NCBI GenBank assembly: GCA_022843955.1
Contig: JALHMQ010000006.1
Coordinates: 141,610-205,609 of the forward strand
Direction of reading: 5' to 3'
DNA from: Burkholderiaceae bacterium
Lineage (GTDB): Bacteria > Pseudomonadota > Gammaproteobacteria > Burkholderiales > Burkholderiaceae_F
DNA length: 64,000 nt
Position 1 is the stretch's first letter. Each line of letters begins with the position of its first letter. A program made the position numbers and the translations under genes. Positions 8,453 through 18,581 of the stretch are shown piece after piece. Below the pieces are notes generated by a model, which had not been told where the DNA came from, ran no database searches, and saw only the letters and a program-made list of their open reading frames with translations.

Positions 8453-9139
8453 TCAGTCGGCGCGTAGCGCCGGCAGTTCGGACAGCGGCAGGCCGTCGGT
8501 GCTGGCGAGCATTTTGATCTGTGTCGCCAGCATCTCCGGCGGCAAATTGGGCAGCATCTTGCGGCCGCGATCGGTGATGAAACTCCACGCGATCAACTGC
8601 GTCGAGTGCGACTCGATGTTGGCTGCCCATTGGCCGAGCCGGCGCAGCACGAAGTCGACGTCGCCCTTGCGGCCGGTCAGGTAGATCCAGCCCGGGCCGT
8701 CGGACGAATGCTTGGCGGCGTACTTCTTCAGCGCCTGCGGCGAGTCGCGCTCGGGATCGCTGCTGATGACGACGAAGAAGATGTCCTTGCCGAAGCTGTC
8801 GCCGAGGTTGTTCCTGACCTGGTTCAGCTGCTGGGTGATCAGCGGGCAGGCTCCGTCGCAATGGGTGTAGATCGTGCTGAGCACCACGGTACGGCCCTTG
8901 AGCACGTCGGAGTAGAAGCGCAGCTTCTGGCCGTCCTGCGTGAAGAACTCGCGGTCGGAGAAGTAGGCCTGCGGATCGCGCTTGGGCTTTGCCATCGGCG
9001 CGATCGGCGCTGTCGGCGCTGCGGTGGCTGCGGGCGCCGTGCCGGCGGATGGTTTGGCATGGCCGTCGTGCGCCAGCAGGCCGCTGGACGCCGCCGCCAG
9101 TGCAAGCGCCAGCGGAAGGGAAAGTAGCCGCGTGTTCAT
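8453..9139 (-). CDS. SCO1/SenC-like copper chaperone or thiol reductase
   Basis: 228 aa with signal peptide (…SSGLLAHDG). Thioredoxin-like SCO fold with the CxxxC copper site THCDGACPL (Cys94, Cys98) and a later histidine in ESHSTQL that matches the third Cu ligand. The strand after CxxxC reads VVISSDPERDSPQALKKY, as in SCO proteins. Second of two tandem SCO genes (12-bp gap). Probable role: delivering copper to, or reducing cysteines in, the adjacent large multicopper oxidase rather than cytochrome oxidase, which is not encoded in the window. Confidence 0.85.
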   Translation of the reverse strand: MNTRLLSLPLALALAAASSGLLAHDGHAKPSAGTAPAATAAPTAPIAPMAKPKRDPQAYFSDREFFTQDGQKLRFYSDVLKGRTVVLSTIYTHCDGACPLITQQLNQVRNNLGDSFGKDIFFVVISSDPERDSPQALKKYAAKHSSDGPGWIYLTGRKGDVDFVLRRLGQWAANIESHSTQLIAWSFITDRGRKMLPNLPPEMLATQIKMLASTDGLPLSELPALRAD

Positions 9140-9151
9140 CGAATCGTCCTG

Positions 9152-9790
9152 TCAGTGCTTGTGTCCGGCATGCGTGGCCGTGCCCCGTGCGGCGCGCAGT
9201 TCATTGACCTTGGCGATCACGTCCTTCGGATCGGCAAAGCCGAAAAAACGGGTCCACTGTCCGCTGCGCGCGTCGCCGACCAAAATCAACGGCGGATGGT
9301 CCTCAAAGCTCGGCGCGTAGGCGCCGAAGCCCTTGAGCACTTCGTTCACGCGGCCAGTCGGCCCGGTGAGCCACACCCAGCCCGGCTTCACGCCCATCTT
9401 GTCGCCGTACTCCTTCATGCGCGCCGGCGTATCGCGCGCGGGGTCGACCGTGATCGTGACCATGCGCACGTCCTCGCGCGCCTTGGCGTCGAGTTCGTTC
9501 TGCACGCGCACCATGGTGGCCGTCAGCACCGGGCAGATCGTGGTGCAGGTCGTGAAGACGAAGTCGAGAACCACGATGCGGTCCGCCATCACCTCCGACT
9601 TGAGCTTCAGCGACTTGCCGGCCTGGTCGAGCAGCGCCGAGTCGTCGTAGCGGACCTTTACGGTGCTGGCCTTGGTGTCCTTGGCGGCGGGCGCGTGATG
9701 CTTGTGGTGAGCATGCGGGTCGGATGCCAGGGCCGGCAGCGCGAGCGCGCCCAGCAGCGTGGTCGAAAGCAGGATCAATCGATGCTTCAA
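9152..9790 (-). CDS. SCO1/SenC-like copper chaperone (TTG start)
   Basis: 212 aa. The start is probably TTG at 9790, with AAGGGGA about 8 bp upstream; the longer open frame has no signal-like sequence. The signal peptide LILLSTTLLGALALPALA is followed by a His-rich stretch (HAHHKHHA) that may bind metal. CxxxC copper site TTCTTICP (Cys82, Cys86), SCO-type ITVDPARDTPARM, and the ligand histidine in EDHPPLILV. It differs enough from the neighbouring copy to suggest an old duplication or distinct role. Co-transcribed with the YVTN protein upstream. Confidence 0.85.
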   Translation of the reverse strand: MKHRLILLSTTLLGALALPALASDPHAHHKHHAPAAKDTKASTVKVRYDDSALLDQAGKSLKLKSEVMADRIVVLDFVFTTCTTICPVLTATMVRVQNELDAKAREDVRMVTITVDPARDTPARMKEYGDKMGVKPGWVWLTGPTGRVNEVLKGFGAYAPSFEDHPPLILVGDARSGQWTRFFGFADPKDVIAKVNELRAARGTATHAGHKH

Positions 9791-9846
9791 GCGGGGTCCC
9801 CTTGGAACGAAGTTCGTGAGCAGTTGGCAGTTCAGCGTGCTCAGCC

Positions 9847-11820
9847 CTATTTGTCCGACATGCGCGGCCTGGGCGGCGAACCGGGCTCGGCGCGCGCCAT
9901 CAGGCTCAGGAAGCCGCTGTCGTTGTAACCGAGCTTGAGCGATGGCACGCTGACGAAGACGTAGTAGGCGCCCGTCTCCTCCAACTCCACCGGGACCTCG
10001 TAGACGCCGTCGGCCACCTCTTTTGCGATCGCGTCGCGCGGCGGCGACGCCGGCACCAGGAAGTAGCGGACGATCACGTCCTTCAACCCGGCCTTCGGCA
10101 CCCCGGTGCCCTCGATCACGCGGAATCGCACCTTGGCCACGTCCTTCTGCTTGAAGCTGCGCCCCTGCGGCAGGAACTCGACGGCCACCGTCTGGCGCAG
10201 CGCTTCGAGCTGCGGATTGACCTTGGCCTGGGTCGAGAAGCAATGGACCATGCGCGGCTGGTCGAGCGACATGGCGACGTCGAAGGTGCCGGCGGCGGGC
10301 ATGCGGAAGCGCCCGGCGTACACGCCCGGCTCCAGTTCGCGCAGGCTGCGATCGACCACGGTGACCGCGCGTGCCAGCTTGCCGCGGCTCGGGTAGCTGG
10401 ACATCGGCGCGTTCATGCCTTCCATGTAGAAATACGTTGCGTTGTCGGCCGGGCTGACGACGAACGCCGCCGCCTCGCCGAGGCCGGCCACCACCGCGTC
10501 GGCCAGCGGCAGGTCGCCGCCCATCTTGGGCGCATAGCTGCCGGCAGCGAAGCTCTGCACGATCGGCTCCTTGCCCACCCCGAGCGAGGTCAGGTTGATC
10601 ATCGTCACCCGCTCGCTCGACAGCGCGCGCACATAGGCGAAGCCCTGTGTGTACGAGACCTGGAACGGGTCCGACTGCACCTTCGGGCTGTGGATGATTT
10701 CGTTGGTGCCCGGGTCGATCACGTGCACCACGCTCTGGGGCGTGTTGACCACCATCGCGAAACGGCCGTCCGGCGTGAATCGCACCGGCCCGAGGCCGGG
10801 CTTGGCTTCGATCGTCTTGACCACCTCGAGCCGGGCGCCGTCGATCACGCTGATCGTGCCCGACTTGCCGTTGGACACATACGCCGCGCGCGACAGCGTC
10901 GAATACGCCACCGACAGCGGCACCGCGCCGACCGTCACGTCCTTGATCTTCTTCAGTGTGGCGATATCGAACACGGTGACCGTGCCATCGTCGCGGTTGG
11001 TCACGAACGCGCGGCGGCTGTCAGGCGAGATGGCAATCTCATGGTGGCCACGACCGGTCTGGGTCTGCATCACCACCTTGCGATCGCGGGTGTCGATCAC
11101 CGTGATGCCGCTGGCGGCCGCATCGCGGGCATTGTTGCCGACCCACAGGTAACGACCATCCGGCTGCAGCACGATTCGGGTCGGATCGGCGCCGGCGTCG
11201 ATGCTGGCCACGACCTGAAACGTCTCGGTGTCCACCACCGCGACCTGGCCGGCGCTCGGCATGCTCACGTACAGGCGCTTGAGGTCGCCGTGGTTGACCC
11301 AGTCGACGGCGGGACGCTTGAGCTGGATCGTGGTGAGCGTGCTGGTGCGGCCCGCCATCGACACCATCGGATCGATCACCGTGATGCTGGCATCGTTGTT
11401 CATCACCAGCAGGTAGTAGCCGTTCATGTCCACCAGGGGCCGGATGCCGACCGCGCCCTTCAGGTACAGGCCGATCTTCTCCACGCACTGGCGTTGCGCA
11501 CCGCCGGCCTGGGCCTGGATGTTGGCGCCGACGTCCAGCCACGCGGCGGGCCGGCTGCCGCGCACCGGCGCACCGGTGCGCTCGTCGCTGAAGCGAAAGC
11601 GCACCTCGGTCAGCGCACCTTCCACCAGTTCGCTGCCTTCGAGCGGGCGCGCCTCGAAGTCGATCACCACGCCGTCTTTCACCAGGCGTGATGTACTGGC
11701 AGGCGCGGCTGCCTTGGCAGCCGGCGCAGCCGGCGCGGCGGGCGCCGCGGACGTGGCAGCGGCCGCGCCCACGGCAGCGGCACACAGAAGTCCCAGGAAA
11801 CCGCGCAGTTCCAACTTCAT
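9847..11820 (-). CDS. Secreted YVTN/cytochrome-D1-like beta-propeller
   Basis: 657 aa from ATG 11820 (GGAGATGAGG upstream). A signal peptide (residues 1-24) precedes an Ala-Pro stretch. Residues about 110-430 contain propeller blades with the YVTN pattern (RLYVSMPSAGQVAVVDTET, RYLWVGNN, RRAFVTNRDDGTVTVFD, AAYVSNGKSGTISVID). The C-terminal 200 residues are beta-rich, with two Ig-like or FixH/YtkA-like parts (VYAGRFRMPAAGTFDV, VYEVPVELEETGAYYV). Lies just downstream of the large multicopper oxidase. May be a surface or periplasmic partner of that enzyme. No haem site. Confidence 0.8.
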   Translation of the reverse strand: MKLELRGFLGLLCAAAVGAAAATSAAPAAPAAPAAKAAAPASTSRLVKDGVVIDFEARPLEGSELVEGALTEVRFRFSDERTGAPVRGSRPAAWLDVGANIQAQAGGAQRQCVEKIGLYLKGAVGIRPLVDMNGYYLLVMNNDASITVIDPMVSMAGRTSTLTTIQLKRPAVDWVNHGDLKRLYVSMPSAGQVAVVDTETFQVVASIDAGADPTRIVLQPDGRYLWVGNNARDAAASGITVIDTRDRKVVMQTQTGRGHHEIAISPDSRRAFVTNRDDGTVTVFDIATLKKIKDVTVGAVPLSVAYSTLSRAAYVSNGKSGTISVIDGARLEVVKTIEAKPGLGPVRFTPDGRFAMVVNTPQSVVHVIDPGTNEIIHSPKVQSDPFQVSYTQGFAYVRALSSERVTMINLTSLGVGKEPIVQSFAAGSYAPKMGGDLPLADAVVAGLGEAAAFVVSPADNATYFYMEGMNAPMSSYPSRGKLARAVTVVDRSLRELEPGVYAGRFRMPAAGTFDVAMSLDQPRMVHCFSTQAKVNPQLEALRQTVAVEFLPQGRSFKQKDVAKVRFRVIEGTGVPKAGLKDVIVRYFLVPASPPRDAIAKEVADGVYEVPVELEETGAYYVFVSVPSLKLGYNDSGFLSLMARAEPGSPPRPRMSDK

Positions 11821-11854
11821 CCTCATCTCCCTCACGCACCGGGTGCGGAGTGTC

Positions 11855-11888
11855 AAGAAAGGGTGCAGCTCTGCAAGCCCGCACCCTT
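11855..11888 (-). terminator. Probable terminator after the multicopper oxidase gene
   Basis: On the minus strand AAGGGTGC and GCACCCTT form an 8-bp stem (11859-11866 with 11881-11888) around a 14-nt loop and lead into TTTCTT. It lies between the oxidase stop at 11973 and the YVTN start at 11820, so the downstream genes may have their own or read-through expression. Confidence 0.45.
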
Positions 11889-11972
11889 CCCTTTGTTCCG
11901 CGCCGGGTTGGATCCCCGGCCCGATCTACCGGGTCATCGCGCCTTACTCGACCCGCTGTGTACGCGCCTCAT

Positions 11973-14900
11973 CTACTGGACCCGCAGGATGCCCCACGCG
12001 CCGCCGCCCATGCCGGCGCTTGCAGCGTCGCGGAACAGGTAGTCACCTGGAACGCGGCCGGCACCGCCCGCGCCGTTGACCGGCTTGATCACGTAGTGCG
12101 ACGAGCCGATCAGGCTTTCCTGCGCTCCGATGTAGAACTGCATCGGGTTGTCGCCGATCCGCACCGAGCCCACGTTGTCGATGTTGGCGTTCAGCGGGAA
12201 GCCGCCGGCGTCGATCCACAGCGCGAGGAACGGATCGCGCGGCCACACGTGTCCATGCAGCTGGAACGTGGTGGCACGGTTGCTCGAATTCGGCACCGTC
12301 ATGCCGATGCGGAACTGCTGCCCTGCCTGCGCCACGAAGATCGGCGTGGCCGGGTCACCCGCCGGGACTGCGATCGTGTTGCTGAACAGGCTGCCCGCAT
12401 TGACCACCGCACCGAAGCAGGTCGGGGTACTGGCCGGACCGTTGAAGGGTGCCGTGATCGGACCGGCGCAAGCCGCATTGCCCGCCGCCGACAGCGGCGA
12501 GATGCCGAAGCGGAAGAAGGTGGGATCAGCCTTGTAGTTCGCGACCGAGTGCATCGTGTGCGGCGGATTTTCTGGCGTGCCCGCACCTTCTTCAGACTCG
12601 TTTTGCACCGCGTTGCCCGAGGCATAGCGCTGGTTGTGCATCTTTGCCCAGATCAGGCTGAAGTCGCGGTAGGTCTGCGCCTGCGTGGCCGGCAGCGTGT
12701 TGGTCAGAATGTTGGTGAATTGAAGGCCCAGGGCCGGTGCCGTCACGACGGCCTGCAGGCGGGTGCCCGGCAGGTTCGTGAAGGTTGCGCCGCGCGGCTG
12801 CACCACGATCTGGCCGTACAGCGCCTTTTGCGGCTGCTTGACCTTGTCGGCCGGCAACACGTTGACGGGCCCGAACTCCACCGCGGTCGCCAGCACGGCG
12901 TCGAGGTTGAACCGGGTCGGGTCGCCGATCTGCGGCAACTCGGCCAGGCGCAGGTCGCCCGCGTAGAACGTGTAGGTCTTCGGCGTGCCGCCCGGTGCGA
13001 CCGTCTGCACCGGGTTGATGCCGACATTCATGCCGTCGGACTTGGTCACGTCGTACTCCAGCAGCTGCGTATGGAAGCCCACGTGGCTGGACGGACGGAT
13101 CAGGTTGACGCCGAAGTAGGTCGAGCCCTCCACATTCATACGATCGCGCTTGTTGGTCAGACGCATCGTGTTGTAGTTCGGCAGGTCGGACGCCACCGCA
13201 GGCAGTCGGTTGCTCAGCGTGATCTCCACGCAGTCGCCGGCGTTGACGCGCAACGCGAGCGGCTCGACCGGCACGCCGGCCTTCAGCGTGCCATTCGCGT
13301 TCAGGTCGCTCGTCAGCACATACATCATCGCGGTCGGGTCATGCAACGGACCCTGCTCGTTCACCGTGACGCCCTGCGCGAAGCCGCGGACGGAACTGGT
13401 GCGCGGGTTGTAGACCAGCGTGCCCGGTCCGGTCAGCGGGCCGCCAGCGTGCAGCGTGTTGATGGCGACGTTCGGCACCGCCTGCGCGTCAGGCGTACCG
13501 GCGCGCAGCACCTGCCCACCGGTTGGCGTGACGGTGACGCCCGGCACGGCCGGCAACGCCAGGTTGGCCGCCACCGCGGTGATGTCGAACCGCTTCACCG
13601 GCGCGCCCACCGGGCACACCGCCCGATCGCCCGCCTGGAACGAAGCGCGGTTGAGTGGCTGCACCGGGCGCAGGTTGTTCGGCAGCGCCACGAGGTTGGC
13701 CTGCAACGTGTTGTAGTTGCGCATGATCCCCCAGTTGCCGTGCCACACGCCGTCCTGATGGGCATCCATCATGTACAGGTAGTCGGCGGTGCCAGCGCGC
13801 TGACCGAAGTCCATGAACACCGGCGAGGCGAACGCGAACTGCTCGGAAATGCCGCCGGCCGACTGGTTGACCCAGCCTGAGTTCGGCGCGCGACCGAAGC
13901 CGGAACCGGCCTTCAGCCACTTCATGCCGTGGATCGAGACGCTGTGCTCCTCCTCATCGCCACCGGCCTGCGCCTTGATGCGGACACGGTCGCCTGAGTA
14001 GGTCCGCAGCATCGGCGTGAACGGATCCTTGCCGTCGAAGCCGGCCACGTTGACGTGCGGCGGGAACGTGGTCGCGGCGATGTTGGTCGGCGGCAGCTTC
14101 ACGATGGCCTCCGGCTGCGTGGTCGCGATGTCGCCCCGGGCTGGCATCCGGTTCAGTGCCGGGATCTTGCGATCAATCTGCGACGAGAACACGTAAGCGA
14201 GGTCGCCCGCCAGGCCATCGGCCTGCGCGCCGCAGCCGGTGCGATCCGGGTTCGCCGGCGAGCAGTCCTTGCCGGCCGCCGCATCCGGCCCGGCCTTGTT
14301 GGGGTCGTACACGCGCAGCGCGCCGGGCTCATTGCGATAGTTGACGACGAACATGCCCGGCTCGAGGAAGTCGATCGACGTCGGGCACGGACGCTGGATG
14401 CACTCGGGCACCTGCACCGTCCCGCCCAGCACGCTCGCGAGCGCGCCGGTCGACGGAAGCACCGCCTTGTCGAGCACCAGGTCCGGGAAGACCGGCATCA
14501 CCGGCTTGATCAGCGGCGGGGCGATCGCGAACCGGAACGTGTCGAGGCCGGCCGGGAAGAGCGTGTCCGCCGGGCCGGGGTGGGCCTTCGGATAAAACAG
14601 GTCCTGCAGGGCCGGGCTGAAGGCCAAGTACGCCTTTTCGTCGAAGTCGCCGTTGTATTCGCCCTTGGTGCCGGCACCGACGTAGACCCCCGCCTCGTAG
14701 GCGTGCTGGAAGTCGGTGTACTCGACGTAGAACTCGCGGTAGCTGTCATTCTTTCCGTCGTTATCGATGTCGCCAGTGCGAATCACCGCTTGCCACGAGA
14801 CCGGGCCACCATCGTTGCGGCAACCGTTGTTGTCGTTGGCCCGCGCCGTCGCCGAGCTCAGGCCGGGGTACTCGCCCGGGGTGTTGCAGCCCAGTTGGTC

Positions 14901-17900
14901 ACCGGTTTCGTTGTGCGCCCAGGTCGAGCGCGCCGGCTCGACCAGCACGGTCGAGTACAGGCCGATCTGCTGGAACGTCGACGGGCCGTAGTGGTCGTGC
15001 GTGAAAATCACGCCCAGGCCGCGATCCACGTGCTGGACGTTCAGCACCGGGTCGGTGAACCAGCGCTGCAGCGTGATGCGCGAGCCCAGCCAATTGTTGC
15101 CACCGGGGCCAGCGGCCGGGAAGAACGGATGCTGCAGCGCCTCAGGGCAGCGGAACTCGTCGTGCTCGCCCGCCGTGCAGCCGTTGAACACGCGGATCGC
15201 CTCGATGCGCTCGCGAATCGCGCCGGCGGCCAGCGTGCCGTCTTCATAGTTCCAGCCGTTGGCCGCGCCGTCGGTCGTGGTCAGATCCCACTTTGGCAGG
15301 TGGATGTGCTGGCCGATGATGTCGGTCGGCGTGCGTAGCTGGTAGTCGTCCATCTCGAACGTCTCGGGCACGAGGTTCGTGTGGTGGTACATCGTGCAGT
15401 CGAACGTGTTCATCCGCATCACCAGCGGCTCGCCCGGCTTGATCTTCTCGATCACCGGGATCGCGTCTTCCCAAAGCGCGACGATGCGCTGCTGCGGGTA
15501 GTGGTAGCCGACCTTGTTCAGCACCGCGTCGTACTGGATGTTCACGCCCTTGTAGACACGTGGCGAATAGGCGCCGAAGGGGCCACCCGGCAGCGAGATC
15601 AGCGGACTGCCGTAACTGTTGCTGAACCAGCGATTGGTGCCGTTGGACTGCACCGCATTGCCGGCATCGTCCGTGCACGGGTCGGAGAACGCACCGCCGG
15701 GCACCGCGGGATTGTTGTTCACGCGGAACGTAGAGTTCACGATCTGACCGTCGGTCCGCACCGCCTGCGTTGCAATGTTGCCGCGCGAATGGAACGACAT
15801 CGCGGCGCGTTCGATTTCGGTGCCGCCCTCGGGGAAGTACACCGGCTTCGCCTTCTTGACGAACTTGGTCAGGTCGACCGGGCTCACCACGCCAGCGATC
15901 GTCGGGCCAGCCTCGCCGCCCGCGGCGACACCATGCAGTGCGTGGCGCGGCAGGCCGCCGTGCATCTGCGTGTAGTCGCCGGCCAGGTTGACGAAGTTGG
16001 TCTTCATCGCGGCCGAGTAGCTTTTGAATGGCTCCACACCGGTGACCGGATGGACCATGGCCTGCGCTTGAGCCTTGGTCACCATGTCCAGCGGCGGCGT
16101 GGTCGGACGCTGGCCGACAATGCCTTCGTCGCAGTTCACATCGTTGGCGCCGCAGGCAATGCCGGCGATCCAGAACGGATAGCCGGGGTTGACGTCGTCG
16201 GCCGTGCCGAACTTGCCGTCTGCGCCTGCGATCGCCGCGTAGTCAAGCTTGGCCACGCTCGAGGTGCCGCCGGGGGCGGCACCATTGCGGTCCACTGCCA
16301 TCACGGTCACGCCGGCAGCTGGCATGGGCGCCAGGCCTTTGCCCGGGAGCGGCACGACCGCCGGGATCGGCACGCCGACCGTCAATTCACCGTCAGGCAG
16401 CGCGCGTGCGCCGGCGGCGGGCGTGCCGTCCTTCAGAGCAAACGGCACCGTGTGGAAGCCGTTACCCGAGACCTGCAGCTTGGTGCCGGTCTCGAACACG
16501 TCATGGATGCGCCACATGTACCACATGCCCTGCGCGAAGTGCGGGTAGAAGTGGCAGTGGTAGATCGCATCGCCCGCGCTCCTGTTGCGGTTGCCCGAGC
16601 CGCCATTGGCGATCTCATACGTGTAGCCCATGCCGGGGCCGATGCCCTGCGCGTCGAGGTAGTTCGAGTTGTCGTCGTTCGGGTTGTACAGCCACTGGTG
16701 GTTGTGCAGATGAAAGACGTGCTGCTCGAAGCCGTTGTGGGTGTTGCGGAACTTGACGAAGTCGCCGACGTAGCTGTGGTTGACGGACGATGGATCGCCC
16801 GGATAGAACGGCTTGGTCGCCTTCGGACCCAGCGACGCAACGAACTCAAGCTCAGCGGCGCTCAGCGTCCCCAGATTGCCTGCCTTGATCGCCAGCAGGA
16901 TGTTCAGCACGTTTTGCGGCGTGATGGTCTCGAGGCCGGCGTTGGCCGGGATATCGACCAGTTGGCCAACCTCCCCGACCGTGAAGTGCGTCAGGAAGAA
17001 TTCTTCATAGGCGCAGGTCAGGCAGTCGTACATCGGGCCGACGCCCAGGCGGTTCGACAGGATCTCGGTGCCAATGCCGCCGCTGAAGTAGTTGATCATG
17101 AACTTGTCGCGCACGCCCTTCAGCAAGTAGGCGAACACGTGGGTCAGCGGATCCTGGACGCCGCCCGGCGGGATGAAGCCCGCGCTGTAGAAGCCGGGGA
17201 ACGCCTGCGCGGTCGCCACTTCGTCATGCCAGACCTGCGCGAAGTCGCGGAACGGTTCGAGGCGGTTCGGATACGCAGGGTTGCGCTTGCCGGCGGCTTC
17301 CAGCGGGTAGGTGCTGGCAAGGAACGAGCCGTCGGCATTGGGGCCGGCGACCACCGCATCCACTTCGGTATGCACGATCCGGTTGTTCTGGATCATGTTT
17401 AGAACGGTGCGGCCCGCCCGGCCTTCCTGCGTCCACGGGGCGGTGTTCGGATAGACGGCCTCGTAGTTGAGCACCGGATGGCCAGCCGTCGTCAGGCAGT
17501 ACCGAATGGCTACGGTGGTGACGTTCCTCCCCTTGCCGGTCGTCGTCGTACCCGCGACGTCGCCCAGCCGCGGGCAATTGGCAGAGGTTGCCGCTGCCGT
17601 GCGCGTGGCCAGCCGCAGTTCCTCCTCGGTGACCGTGTTGCGATAGATGCGCGCGCCACGCGGCTCGACGATGATCTGGCCAAACAGACCGTTGGAGACG
17701 TTGCCCTGGTTGGCGTCGGAACCGACGATCGGCCCCTTGCTGATCACCTGGTAGACCTGCTCCTTCTCCGCGTAGAGCTGGTAGGTGGTGCTCTGGCCCG
17801 GGGCCATCAGGCTCGAGGCGTTGCGCCCGACGAACGACCCGTCGCTGGCGATGCTGCCGCGCAACTGCATGCCGGCAGCATGAAAGCTGGTGCGGCGATC

Positions 17901-18425
17901 CAGCACCTGCTCGTCGACGAAGGTCGGGATCTGCGGCATGCCGTCGGCGGTGACCGGGTTCGGGTCGTTGCCGATGCCGTCGCGATCGACTGGCGCGTTC
18001 AGCGGATTGGGCACCGGCGACACCAGGTTCTGGAAGCTGACGTTCAGGCAGTCGCCCTCGGCCACCCGCAGCACCAGCGGCCGCGGCCGCTTGTCGTCGC
18101 GCAACTTGGCGTTGCGGCGCTGCACGCCGGTGATCGGGTCGGTGGTCAGTGCCGTGATGTCGGTGTTGCTGGCGCTGATCGAGACGATGTCCTCGCGCAG
18201 CGCGAACATCATGCCGTTGACGTTGGACGCGCCGAGCCGGTTGTTGACGATCGGCATGTCGATCGTCACCACGTTGGCCGTCAGGGTGCGCACGCAGGTC
18301 TGCGCGTGTGCCGTGCCGGTGGCCATCATGGCGGCGATCGCGGCGCCCGCCAGCACGCCAAGCCAGGCCAACCTGTGCAACGCCGTATCGCCAGCGCACC
18401 GCGAGGTCAGTGTCAAGTCGCTCAT
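11973..18425 (-). CDS. Giant multicopper oxidase, MnxG/MofA-like (putative Mn(II) oxidase)
   Basis: 2150 aa. The start at 18425 has GGAGGG 5 bp upstream and gives a signal peptide ending GTAHAQT (about residue 41). All four multicopper-oxidase histidine motifs are visible: HxxHxH (HVFHLHNH, about residue 565), type-1 site HCHFYPHFAQGM (about 622), then HxH (QHIHLPKW, about 1038) and HxH (THDHYGPS, about 1142). The HxxHxH and HCH motifs precede the two HxH motifs, the reverse of laccases. The C-terminal half repeats cupredoxin-like sequence (EEEHSVSIHGMKW about 1490; FQLHGHVWP about 2055). Size and neighbours (PPIase, cytochrome, SCO proteins) resemble large bacterial Mn oxidases. The substrate is inferred. 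Confidence 0.85.
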   Translation of the reverse strand: MSDLTLTSRCAGDTALHRLAWLGVLAGAAIAAMMATGTAHAQTCVRTLTANVVTIDMPIVNNRLGASNVNGMMFALREDIVSISASNTDITALTTDPITGVQRRNAKLRDDKRPRPLVLRVAEGDCLNVSFQNLVSPVPNPLNAPVDRDGIGNDPNPVTADGMPQIPTFVDEQVLDRRTSFHAAGMQLRGSIASDGSFVGRNASSLMAPGQSTTYQLYAEKEQVYQVISKGPIVGSDANQGNVSNGLFGQIIVEPRGARIYRNTVTEEELRLATRTAAATSANCPRLGDVAGTTTTGKGRNVTTVAIRYCLTTAGHPVLNYEAVYPNTAPWTQEGRAGRTVLNMIQNNRIVHTEVDAVVAGPNADGSFLASTYPLEAAGKRNPAYPNRLEPFRDFAQVWHDEVATAQAFPGFYSAGFIPPGGVQDPLTHVFAYLLKGVRDKFMINYFSGGIGTEILSNRLGVGPMYDCLTCAYEEFFLTHFTVGEVGQLVDIPANAGLETITPQNVLNILLAIKAGNLGTLSAAELEFVASLGPKATKPFYPGDPSSVNHSYVGDFVKFRNTHNGFEQHVFHLHNHQWLYNPNDDNSNYLDAQGIGPGMGYTYEIANGGSGNRNRSAGDAIYHCHFYPHFAQGMWYMWRIHDVFETGTKLQVSGNGFHTVPFALKDGTPAAGARALPDGELTVGVPIPAVVPLPGKGLAPMPAAGVTVMAVDRNGAAPGGTSSVAKLDYAAIAGADGKFGTADDVNPGYPFWIAGIACGANDVNCDEGIVGQRPTTPPLDMVTKAQAQAMVHPVTGVEPFKSYSAAMKTNFVNLAGDYTQMHGGLPRHALHGVAAGGEAGPTIAGVVSPVDLTKFVKKAKPVYFPEGGTEIERAAMSFHSRGNIATQAVRTDGQIVNSTFRVNNNPAVPGGAFSDPCTDDAGNAVQSNGTNRWFSNSYGSPLISLPGGPFGAYSPRVYKGVNIQYDAVLNKVGYHYPQQRIVALWEDAIPVIEKIKPGEPLVMRMNTFDCTMYHHTNLVPETFEMDDYQLRTPTDIIGQHIHLPKWDLTTTDGAANGWNYEDGTLAAGAIRERIEAIRVFNGCTAGEHDEFRCPEALQHPFFPAAGPGGNNWLGSRITLQRWFTDPVLNVQHVDRGLGVIFTHDHYGPSTFQQIGLYSTVLVEPARSTWAHNETGDQLGCNTPGEYPGLSSATARANDNNGCRNDGGPVSWQAVIRTGDIDNDGKNDSYREFYVEYTDFQHAYEAGVYVGAGTKGEYNGDFDEKAYLAFSPALQDLFYPKAHPGPADTLFPAGLDTFRFAIAPPLIKPVMPVFPDLVLDKAVLPSTGALASVLGGTVQVPECIQRPCPTSIDFLEPGMFVVNYRNEPGALRVYDPNKAGPDAAAGKDCSPANPDRTGCGAQADGLAGDLAYVFSSQIDRKIPALNRMPARGDIATTQPEAIVKLPPTNIAATTFPPHVNVAGFDGKDPFTPMLRTYSGDRVRIKAQAGGDEEEHSVSIHGMKWLKAGSGFGRAPNSGWVNQSAGGISEQFAFASPVFMDFGQRAGTADYLYMMDAHQDGVWHGNWGIMRNYNTLQANLVALPNNLRPVQPLNRASFQAGDRAVCPVGAPVKRFDITAVAANLALPAVPGVTVTPTGGQVLRAGTPDAQAVPNVAINTLHAGGPLTGPGTLVYNPRTSSVRGFAQGVTVNEQGPLHDPTAMMYVLTSDLNANGTLKAGVPVEPLALRVNAGDCVEITLSNRLPAVASDLPNYNTMRLTNKRDRMNVEGSTYFGVNLIRPSSHVGFHTQLLEYDVTKSDGMNVGINPVQTVAPGGTPKTYTFYAGDLRLAELPQIGDPTRFNLDAVLATAVEFGPVNVLPADKVKQPQKALYGQIVVQPRGATFTNLPGTRLQAVVTAPALGLQFTNILTNTLPATQAQTYRDFSLIWAKMHNQRYASGNAVQNESEEGAGTPENPPHTMHSVANYKADPTFFRFGISPLSAAGNAACAGPITAPFNGPASTPTCFGAVVNAGSLFSNTIAVPAGDPATPIFVAQAGQQFRIGMTVPNSSNRATTFQLHGHVWPRDPFLALWIDAGGFPLNANIDNVGSVRIGDNPMQFYIGAQESLIGSSHYVIKPVNGAGGAGRVPGDYLFRDAASAGMGGGAWGILRVQ

Positions 18426-18531
18426 CGAGCCCTCCAGCTGTTGTGTGAAGGTGAGTTGCTCTTCATGTTTCGCTCGAATTCTCATTTTTGAGGCCAACGC
18501 GCTAGTAAAAAGACCCACCCCGACGCATCGA

Positions 18532-18555
18532 TTCTTACTATCGGGACCGCTTCCC
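18532..18555. repeat. 24-bp direct repeat, copy 1
   Basis: Begins TTCTTACTA, contains CGGGACC and ends TTCCC. It matches copy 2 at 21 of 24 positions. Probable tandem binding site for a regulator. Confidence 0.75.
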
Positions 18556-18581
18556 ATCAAAAGTCCAATCTCACGCCATGT

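Noticed and set aside
12000..18500. Long plus-strand frames opposite the multicopper oxidase
   Set aside because: His/Arg/Val-rich shadows; the minus-strand protein contains all copper motifs.
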